Under the pieces are notes generated by a model. It saw only the letters and a program-made list of their open reading frames with translations. It did no database searches and had not been told where the DNA came from. Positions 51,265 to 57,065 of a DNA stretch of 57,065 nt are shown piece after piece. The stretch's first letter is position 1; each line of letters opens with the position of its first letter. Both the position numbers and the translations under genes were made by a program. The DNA comes from Natrialba hulunbeirensis JCM 10989 (GTDB lineage Archaea; Halobacteriota; Halobacteria; Halobacteriales; Natrialbaceae): the NCBI RefSeq assembly GCF_000337575.1, contig NZ_AOIM01000012.1, positions 72,614-129,678 of the forward strand, in the 5' to 3' direction.

Positions 51265-53580
51265 ATGACAGCACACCATTCCGACCGATCACACACAGTA
51301 TCCAGGCGGCTCCTGATGCAGGCGACCGCACTTGCGTCTGTTTCAGGATTTGCGACAACGGCACTCGCACAGGACGGTGAAAACAACCAGATAGAACTGC
51401 TGGGCCGAACCAGCGGCTGGATCGGAAGCTCCCCCGACGACATCGCAGACGAGCGCAATCCGACGCTCGAACTCGTTGAGGGCGAGGAGTACACCCTCAT
51501 CTGGGAGAACGAGGACGGAGCCGGACACAACTTCGTCATCGAGGACGAGGAGGGCGAGGAGAACTTCGTCGAAACGGATGTCGTCTCGGGCACGGGCGAG
51601 ACCCAGGAAGTCGAGTTCACCGCCGAAGAAGGGATGGCCGAGTACTACTGTGCGCCCCATCCCCAGTCCATGCGCGGGGATATCGAACTCGTCGACGACG
51701 CCAACGGCGAGGAAGAAGATGTCGAAGACGAACCGGACTTCATCATCGGCGACGGTCCAACCGTCGGCCTCGAAACCGTCGCCGACGGCCTGAACGCGCC
51801 CATCGACTTGCAGTTCGCAGAGGAGGAAACCGACCGCCGATTCATCGTCGATCAGACCGGCCAGGTCTACGTCCACGGCGAGGACGGACTCGAGGAGGAG
51901 CCGTTCCTCGACATCGAAGATCGGATGGTCGAACTCGAAGGTGACTTCGACGAGCGCGGCCTGCTCGGTCTTGCCTTCCACCCGAACTTCGAGGAGAACG
52001 GCCGATTCTATGCCCGGTACAGCGCGCCGGGTGAGGAGCCAGAGTACGGCGCACCCGGTGCGGAAGTGCCGGAAGTCGTCGACCACCTCGATACACTCGC
52101 ACAGTTCGAGACGGCCGACGACGACAACACGGAAGCAGATCCCGATTCCGAGGAAATCCTTCTCGAGATCCCACAGCCACAGTTCAACCACAACGCGGGT
52201 CCGATCGCGTTCGGGCCTGATGACTGTCTCTACGTTTCGACAGGTGACGGTGGTGGTGCCGGTGACAGCGACGAGGGACACGTCGACGACTGGTATCCGG
52301 AAATCGAAGGCGGCAACGGACAGGACACCGAGCATAACCTGCTCGGCGGTATTCTCCGGCTCGATGTCGACGACGACGGCGACGAGGAGCGAAACTACGG
52401 CATTCCCGACGACAACCCGCTCGTCGACTCCGAGGAGAACCTGCCGGAGTACTGGGCCTGGGGGCTGCGTAACCCGTGGGGAATGTCCTTCGAGAACGGC
52501 GAACTGCTCGCCGCGGACGTCGGGCAGGCGCTGTTCGAGATCATCAATCACGTCGAGGAAGGCGGCAACTACGGCTGGAACGTCTGGGAGGGGACCCACT
52601 GTTTCGACCCAGAGACGCCCGAAGAGCCGCCGGAAGATTGTCCGGACAGCGTCTCGGACGATCTCCCCGAGCCACGCGCCGGCGAACCGCTACTCGGCCC
52701 CGTCATCGAATACCCACAGGAAGTCGATATGGGGCGGTACGGCGACGAGGCCAACGGGGATGACGAGAACGGTGACGAGGAAGACGCCGAACGCGGGGCC
52801 GAAACCGACAACGGCGAGCGCGACCGCATCGGCACTGCGATCATCGGCGGCACGATGTATGAGGCCGGCGAGATCGACGACCTCGAGAACGCCTACGTCT
52901 TCGGTGACTGGAGTTGGGATGGCGAAGGTCCCGGCCGGATGTTCATCGCCCACCCGCCAGACGGATGGCCAAACGGTGAAAACGGTCTCGACGACGAGGA
53001 CGACGCAGCCCTCGATGACGAGAACGATAACGGCGTCGAGGACGATGACGACGAGGTCGAGAACGGAACGGATGACGATGCTGCGGACGACGAAAACGGA
53101 GAGGACTTCGAGCCCGTCGATCCCGAGGGTGAAGATGCCGACGACGAGAACGAGACCGACGAGAACGGGACCGACGAAGACGGACTCGAACAGTACCACC
53201 CGCCGGACGAGGTCGACCTCTGGGACATCGAAGAACTCACCGTCGAAGGCGACGGCGAAGTCGCGGGTGACGGCATGATGGAACAGCTCGTCTACGCCTT
53301 CGGCCGCGACGCCGACGGCGAGGTCTATGTCCTTACCTCTGACACGCCGACGATCGAGGGCGAAGGATTCGTCAGCCGTATCGTGCCTGCTGACGACGAG
53401 GGTGTCGACGACGAGGGTGTCGACGACGAGGAAGAAGTCGTGGACGAGGACGACGATGAGATGGACGACGAGGAAGATGACGTCGAGGTCGACGACGATA
53501 TCGAAGACGACGAAGACGAGCCAAACGGTGAGGACGTTGTAAACGGCGACGAAGACGAAGACGAGGACGAGGGTAACTGA
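51265..53580 (+). CDS. Cupredoxin-PQQ glucose-dehydrogenase-like fusion, secreted
   Basis: A 771-residue Tat-exported protein (SRRLLMQATALASVSGFATT). Residues about 40-145 form a plastocyanin-type blue-copper domain with ligands His (GAGHNF), Cys and His (YYCAPHPQ) and Met (SMRGDIEL). The rest is a PQQ-dependent sugar dehydrogenase propeller: PTVGLETVADGLNAPIDLQF, FIVDQTGQVYVH, ERGLLGLAFHPNFEENGRFY, PIAFGPDDCLYVSTGDGGGAG and EYWAWGLRNPWGMSFENGEL. Two long acidic inserts (about 490-515 and 570-650) and an acidic tail (about 710-771) interrupt it. Copper and PQQ in one chain suggest electrons pass from sugar through PQQ to copper and then to a membrane acceptor. PQQ use is inferred. Confidence 0.85.
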   Translation: MTAHHSDRSHTVSRRLLMQATALASVSGFATTALAQDGENNQIELLGRTSGWIGSSPDDIADERNPTLELVEGEEYTLIWENEDGAGHNFVIEDEEGEENFVETDVVSGTGETQEVEFTAEEGMAEYYCAPHPQSMRGDIELVDDANGEEEDVEDEPDFIIGDGPTVGLETVADGLNAPIDLQFAEEETDRRFIVDQTGQVYVHGEDGLEEEPFLDIEDRMVELEGDFDERGLLGLAFHPNFEENGRFYARYSAPGEEPEYGAPGAEVPEVVDHLDTLAQFETADDDNTEADPDSEEILLEIPQPQFNHNAGPIAFGPDDCLYVSTGDGGGAGDSDEGHVDDWYPEIEGGNGQDTEHNLLGGILRLDVDDDGDEERNYGIPDDNPLVDSEENLPEYWAWGLRNPWGMSFENGELLAADVGQALFEIINHVEEGGNYGWNVWEGTHCFDPETPEEPPEDCPDSVSDDLPEPRAGEPLLGPVIEYPQEVDMGRYGDEANGDDENGDEEDAERGAETDNGERDRIGTAIIGGTMYEAGEIDDLENAYVFGDWSWDGEGPGRMFIAHPPDGWPNGENGLDDEDDAALDDENDNGVEDDDDEVENGTDDDAADDENGEDFEPVDPEGEDADDENETDENGTDEDGLEQYHPPDEVDLWDIEELTVEGDGEVAGDGMMEQLVYAFGRDADGEVYVLTSDTPTIEGEGFVSRIVPADDEGVDDEGVDDEEEVVDEDDDEMDDEEDDVEVDDDIEDDEDEPNGEDVVNGDEDEDEDEGN

Positions 53581-53751
53581 CGGGGCCCTAGAACGGGAGT
53601 TCGTCAGTTCTCCCCTGATTCGATCGACGTTTTCGAGCTATTTTTCGACGGCAAGAGAGGGAAGAACCGCGTACGCGTACGGACAGGAGTGCGAATTCGG
53701 GTATTGACTCGTGGTCCGTGACCAGGAGAGTCACGTCCGACGTGAACTACC
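53581..53751. other. Spacer and right flank of the IS605-type element
   Basis: 171 bases between the PQQ-cupredoxin gene and tnpB. The last part (from about 53740) belongs to the element end with ACTACCCTACTCGCTC. No gene is seen. Confidence 0.4.
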
Positions 53752-54993
53752 CTACTCGCTCACGGCTGAGGCCGTTCGCTCCTTGAGGGTAGGGCTTCCT
53801 GCTTCCACGACGCGCTTTGCAGATACAGGTGTATGCGCAGGGAGCGCAGTCTCCACAGGCGTTCTTTCGGAGTGTCCCACTCCTACGTCTTCGAGGCCGC
53901 GAGAAAGGATGTTCCACGCTGCGTTCGCGTCCCTGTCCGCCTCAAACCCGCAGGCGGGACAGGAATGTTCACGGACCCACAACGGCTTCTCCGTCGAAAC
54001 GCCGCAGGACGCACACTCCTTGGTCGTCCCTCTTGGGTTGACCGCGACGAAGTGCGTCCCCTCGCGCTCGCACTTGTATTCGAGCAGCGAGAGGAACGTT
54101 CGCCACGCGGCAGACGCCGTGTTGCGGCTGTTCGATGGTGACTCCATCATCCCCTTCACGTTCAGATCTTCGACCGCCACGAGATCGTATTCCCGAGCGT
54201 AATAGTTCGAGAGTTTGTGCAGGAAGTCCCGGCGCTTCCGACGGAGGTCGGCGTGACACTCCGCGACTCGCCGCCGTTGCTTCTCGTAGTTGTTCGACCC
54301 GTGCTGTTTGCGCGAGAGTTTTCGTTGCTCGCGCTCCAAGCGTTCGCGTTCGTCCGAGAGGTCGAGCGACCCGACGGTGGTGCCGTCGGTGTCGTGGGCG
54401 TACTTGAGAATCCCCACGTCGATACCGACGCACTTCTCGGGATTCTCAGGCGGTTCGGGTGGCTCACGATCCATTTCGACGCCGAACGTGGCGAACCATT
54501 CGCCCGTCGGTTCCTTCTTGACTGTGACCTGCTTGAGTTTGGCGTTGTCGGGGATGGCGCGGTGAAGCCGTATCGGTATGTCCGCGAGTTTCGAGAGGGA
54601 CAGGACAGTCTGACCGCCCTTCTTGTCAAGCTTGAAGCCAGACTGACTGTACGTGAAACTACGGAACTCCCGTGGCGGCTTCCACGTGAGTTGACCGACG
54701 CCGTAGCCGTTCTCCTTGAGTTTGGAGAGGCCTTTGAGGTTGTCGAACAGGCGTTCCACGACGGTTTGGAGAACCTTCGAGTACACGTCCGAAAGGCCGT
54801 CCCACCACTTCTTGAGGTCGGGGAGTTCCGACCGAAGCGTGGTCATGGACGGCAGTTCGTCGTGTTCGTCTTGGTACTCGTTGAGACGGTAGAGCGTATG
54901 GTTGTACAGTTGCCTACAAATGTCTCGGTGGCGGTCCAACTCCTCACGGTGGGCGTCGGACGGCTTGAGACGGTACTTGTAGGCGTAGTACAT
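53752..54993 (-). CDS. tnpB: TnpB, IS605-type RNA-guided nuclease
   Basis: A 413-residue TnpB, intact. The OrfB N-terminal helical region (MYYAYKYRLKPSDAHREELD) is followed by a RuvC-like nuclease with Asp192 (GIDVGI), Glu275 (VAVEDLNVKG) and Asp355 (EADRDANAAWNI), and a zinc finger CASCG ... CPACG at about 327-348. It belongs to the other large TnpB branch than the pseudogene at 29305. TnpB proteins cut DNA guided by RNA from the element's 3' end; that end is here the region around 53750-53800. Start ATG at 54993, six bases after the tnpA stop. Confidence 0.95.
   Translation of the reverse strand: MYYAYKYRLKPSDAHREELDRHRDICRQLYNHTLYRLNEYQDEHDELPSMTTLRSELPDLKKWWDGLSDVYSKVLQTVVERLFDNLKGLSKLKENGYGVGQLTWKPPREFRSFTYSQSGFKLDKKGGQTVLSLSKLADIPIRLHRAIPDNAKLKQVTVKKEPTGEWFATFGVEMDREPPEPPENPEKCVGIDVGILKYAHDTDGTTVGSLDLSDERERLEREQRKLSRKQHGSNNYEKQRRRVAECHADLRRKRRDFLHKLSNYYAREYDLVAVEDLNVKGMMESPSNSRNTASAAWRTFLSLLEYKCEREGTHFVAVNPRGTTKECASCGVSTEKPLWVREHSCPACGFEADRDANAAWNILSRGLEDVGVGHSERTPVETALPAHTPVSAKRVVEAGSPTLKERTASAVSE
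53762..53775 (-). repeat. Right-end hairpin of the IS605-type element
   Basis: ACGGC-TGAG-GCCGT, 5-bp core stem inside the last codons of tnpB, with outer CGCTC and CCCTA/TAGGG segments that can extend it. This would be the end of the guide-RNA scaffold. Confidence 0.5.
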
Positions 54994-54999
54994 GACGCT

Positions 55000-55404
55000 C
55001 TACTCGCGTTGGTTCTCGACGTACTGTTTCAACACATCCAGCGATACCTGCCCCGTCGAGATGAGGCAGTACGAGTCGTTCCAGAACGAGTCGCCCCACA
55101 GTTCGGTCTTCAGTTCATCTGCGTACTCGTTGCGGATACGGCGGGCGGTCGCGCCCTTGACCGTGTTGATGAACTTCACGAGGTCCGTGGTTGGTTTCGC
55201 TCGGAAGAGGATGTGTACGTGGTCGTCCTCGCCGTCGAGGTTTGTCAGTTCGACACCGTAGTTGTCCGTGAACCCGCTGATGACCTCGTGAATGAATTGG
55301 GTTCGCTCCTCAGTTAGCACTCCGCGCCGATACTTCGTGGTGAGTATCAGGTGGTAGTGCAGAGAATACGTCGAGTGCGCTCCCGAGTCGAGGTCGTACT
55401 CCAT
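55000..55404 (-). CDS. tnpA: TnpA, IS200-type Y1 HUH transposase
   Basis: A 134-residue single-strand transposase. The HUH metal motif is His62-Val-His64 in DDHVHILFRA, and the catalytic tyrosine is Tyr128 in DVLKQYVENQ, with the usual GDSFWNDSYCLISTG before it. TnpA cuts and joins single-stranded DNA at the hairpin ends of the element without target duplication. The size and all active residues are complete, so the element may be active. tnpB follows six bases later on the same strand. Confidence 0.95.
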   Translation of the reverse strand: MEYDLDSGAHSTYSLHYHLILTTKYRRGVLTEERTQFIHEVISGFTDNYGVELTNLDGEDDHVHILFRAKPTTDLVKFINTVKGATARRIRNEYADELKTELWGDSFWNDSYCLISTGQVSLDVLKQYVENQRE

Positions 55405-55435
55405 TGGGTTCGGTCAATACTATGACACCCTACTG

Positions 55436-55613
55436 AAAAAACATTGCTATTGCGTGGGCCTGTGGGCCTGCCACTGAATCGTGTATGAGAACTGTGCGGC
55501 GCTGTATCCCCTCCCTGCTCGCGCCTCCCATTCGGTCGGCGCTCGCTGAGGAAGGGGGCTTAGCGCCTCAATTCAGCTAAAATATATCTCACCGAAAAAT
55601 CGATGGCCTGTCC
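55436..55613. other. Left flank of IS605 element and 3' side of the PQQ dehydrogenase
   Basis: GTGGGCCT occurs twice in tandem at about 55453-55469. CTAAAATATATC near 55577-55588 is AT-rich and lies just after the stop of the minus-strand dehydrogenase, a possible T-rich termination signal on that strand. No gene is seen. Confidence 0.35.
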
Positions 55614-57065
55614 TCAGCGCTGCAGCGAGAGGACAGCGAACCGGTTCCCCGGCTCGGTCCAGTCCTCACGTTCACCGCCTGCAGGTGCGGCGACGTATTG
55701 TTTCTCTTCGCCGGGGTCGTACCAGCTGATCGGTGCACCGGAGACGGCGGCACCAACGTTCCACTCGGCCAGTTCTTCGCCGGTCTCTGTGTCGAACGCC
55801 GTGAACAGGTCACGGCCGTCGCCGGCGAAGGTGATCCCAGTCGCCGTGGTCATCGAACCGCCCCACGGCGGGGTCTGCTGCCAGCTGTACCACTGCTGCC
55901 ACTTCACTTCGCCGGTGAACGGATCGATACCGGCGAGCACGCCGCCGTTTTGGTTCCAGAACGGAACCTCTTCTTCTTCCATTTCTTCGATTTCTTCCTC
56001 CTCTTCCTCTTCTTCTTCCTCTTCGTCGTCTTCCTCATCCTCATCGACTGTTTCCACATCCTCTTCCTCATCCTCGACATCCTCTTCGACTTCGACGATT
56101 TCCTCGCGCGGCGTCTCGATATCCGGTTCGTCGATCTCCTCTTCCTCGCCGGGCACCCGATCCTGTCTGATCGTGTCCATGCCGATGTAGACCTCACCAG
56201 GCTCGTACTCAACCTCGAACCAGGAGAACTTCATCGGGTGGTTCACGCCCTTGACGACCATCGTCCGCGAAACTGGGTCGAAGGAACTGGTCTGTGGGTT
56301 CGTGCCGCCGCGGAGTTCCGGCATAATCCACGGCGCATCCTCCAGATCCTCGTACGGTGGCAGCGACCACATGTTGTGGTGCTGGACGTACTCCTCACTG
56401 CGCTGGTGGAGCTGTCCGGTCTCCATGTTGACCGTGTAGACCCAGCCGGTTTTGCCGGGCCACGCCGCAAACCGCGTCGGCTCGCCGTTGTGTTCCTCTT
56501 CGAAGACCAGCGCCGGACTCGGCGAGTCGTAGTCCCACCAGTCGTGTGGCGCGTCCTGATAGTGCCACTCGTACTCGCCCGTCTGGATGTCGACCGCAAC
56601 CTTTCCTGCCGTGTAGGGGTTGAATCCCGGCCGAACGGTTCCATACCAGGGTCCGGGGTTCGCGGACGGGATGATGATCGTCCCGCTCTCCGGATCGAGG
56701 TTCGACGCCGCCCAGGCCGTCCCGCCGCCGTGCATCCAGGAGTCGCCGACCCACTCGTGCTCGGGCGTCATATTCACCCGCCACTCCGGCGACCCGTCCT
56801 CGACGTTGATCCCGTCGAAGAACCCGCTGACACCGAACTCACCGCCGAAGCTTCCCTTCATCAGAACGCCATCACAGATCATCGGCGGGAACGACGACGT
56901 CGTCCCGCGCGAACGCTCCCAGCGCAGTTCCTCGTGCATCCCAACGTCGGTGTCGGCGACCTCGCCGCGATACGCCGCTGCACCGTTGTAGTACCATTCC
57001 GGCTCACCGGTATAGCGATCCATCGCAAGCACGCCGAGATCCAGCGTGCTCTTGTAGATCATATC
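55614..57065 (-). CDS. PQQ-dependent alcohol dehydrogenase, partial
   Basis: The window holds the C-terminal 480 or so residues; the N-terminus lies beyond 57065. It is an eight-bladed propeller of the methanol/ethanol dehydrogenase type: DRYTGEPEWYYNGAAAYRGE, HGGGTAWAASNLDPESGTI, PGPWYGTVRPGFNPYTAGKV, HDWWDYDSPSPALVFEE, and near the end GGVLAGIDPFTGEVKWQQWY and GAAVSGAPISWYDPGEEKQY. The D-Y-D segment after DWW is where PQQ alcohol dehydrogenases have their catalytic Asp pair. A Glu-rich insert of about 60 residues (DNA 55975-56155) interrupts the propeller. Its neighbour beyond the IS element is the copper-PQQ fusion, so the two may share PQQ and electron acceptors. PQQ use is inferred. Confidence 0.85.
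   Translation of the reverse strand, partial: DMIYKSTLDLGVLAMDRYTGEPEWYYNGAAAYRGEVADTDVGMHEELRWERSRGTTSSFPPMICDGVLMKGSFGGEFGVSGFFDGINVEDGSPEWRVNMTPEHEWVGDSWMHGGGTAWAASNLDPESGTIIIPSANPGPWYGTVRPGFNPYTAGKVAVDIQTGEYEWHYQDAPHDWWDYDSPSPALVFEEEHNGEPTRFAAWPGKTGWVYTVNMETGQLHQRSEEYVQHHNMWSLPPYEDLEDAPWIMPELRGGTNPQTSSFDPVSRTMVVKGVNHPMKFSWFEVEYEPGEVYIGMDTIRQDRVPGEEEEIDEPDIETPREEIVEVEEDVEDEEEDVETVDEDEEDDEEEEEEEEEEEIEEMEEEEVPFWNQNGGVLAGIDPFTGEVKWQQWYSWQQTPPWGGSMTTATGITFAGDGRDLFTAFDTETGEELAEWNVGAAVSGAPISWYDPGEEKQYVAAPAGGEREDWTEPGNRFAVLSLQR

Larger units (their letters stand above)
53745..55435 (-). mobile_element. IS605-type element with tnpA and tnpB
   Basis: Intact IS200/IS605-family element on the minus strand: Y1 transposase gene then TnpB gene, six bases apart. 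The tnpB end holds the hairpin ACGGC-TGAG-GCCGT (53762-53775) within a larger stem. AGTAGGGT (minus strand) occurs near both ends (about 53748-53757 and 55427-55434). No terminal inverted repeats or target duplication are expected in this family; the borders are approximate. Confidence 0.7.

Overview
The window comes from a halophilic archaeon of the class Halobacteria, most likely a member of the Natrialbaceae. The predicted proteins are very acidic, coding DNA is GC-rich, CTCGAG (Leu-Glu) is very frequent, exported proteins carry twin-arginine signals (often with an LAGC lipobox), and many genes have a TATA-like element about 25-30 bases before the start codon, as expected for leaderless archaeal mRNAs. 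The species is inferred, not shown.

Layout. (1) 0.1-12 kb is a potassium-uptake region. After a PQQ-repeat lipoprotein come two Trk modules reading away from a shared 444-base control region: APC permease-Usp / TrkA / TrkH on the minus strand, and Usp / half-size TrkA / TrkH on the plus strand. These are followed by a second Usp, an Lrp-type regulator fused to an RCK_C domain, and a small zinc-ribbon protein. (2) 12-17.5 kb: acyl-CoA synthetase; an AT-rich island with a secreted cysteine-rich protein and a lipoprotein; glutamate-cysteine ligase; an Asp-rich lipoprotein. (3) 17.9-24.7 kb: GfcR-type sugar regulator, two HAD hydrolases, PanB for CoA synthesis, small membrane proteins, an alpha/beta hydrolase, a 27-bp minisatellite and a NYN-domain protein. 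(4) 25-29 kb: two tandem secreted subtilases (halolysin type). (5) 29-30.6 kb: a TnpB gene killed by one amber codon, directly upstream of gcvT-gcvH. (6) 32-38.6 kb: a GIDE-like membrane protein, small regulators, a wHTH/DUF7521 pair, CinA-like protein, a catalytically dead M48-like membrane protein, and an AbrB/PIN toxin-antitoxin pair. (7) 38.6-50.8 kb: housekeeping and metabolism (RfcL, DUF3592, BioF/Kbl-like enzyme, form III RuBisCO, SucCD, UbiA prenyltransferase) plus an orphan beta-class DNA methyltransferase probably specific for CTAG. (8) 51-57 kb: two PQQ dehydrogenases with large acidic inserts, separated by an intact IS605-type element (TnpA plus TnpB).

How it works together. The K+ region fits salt-in osmoadaptation: two TrkH channels with different TrkA gates, nucleotide-binding (Usp) domains and a dedicated RCK_C-containing regulator. 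The secreted proteases, PQQ enzymes and lipoproteins form the cell-surface part of the window. No rRNA, tRNA or CRISPR array was recognised. The most unusual items are the Usp/Trk/Lrp-RCK assembly, the AT-rich cysteine-rich secreted protein with its neighbouring lipoprotein, the cupredoxin-PQQ fusion with acidic inserts, the dead M48 homologue and the amber-interrupted TnpB.
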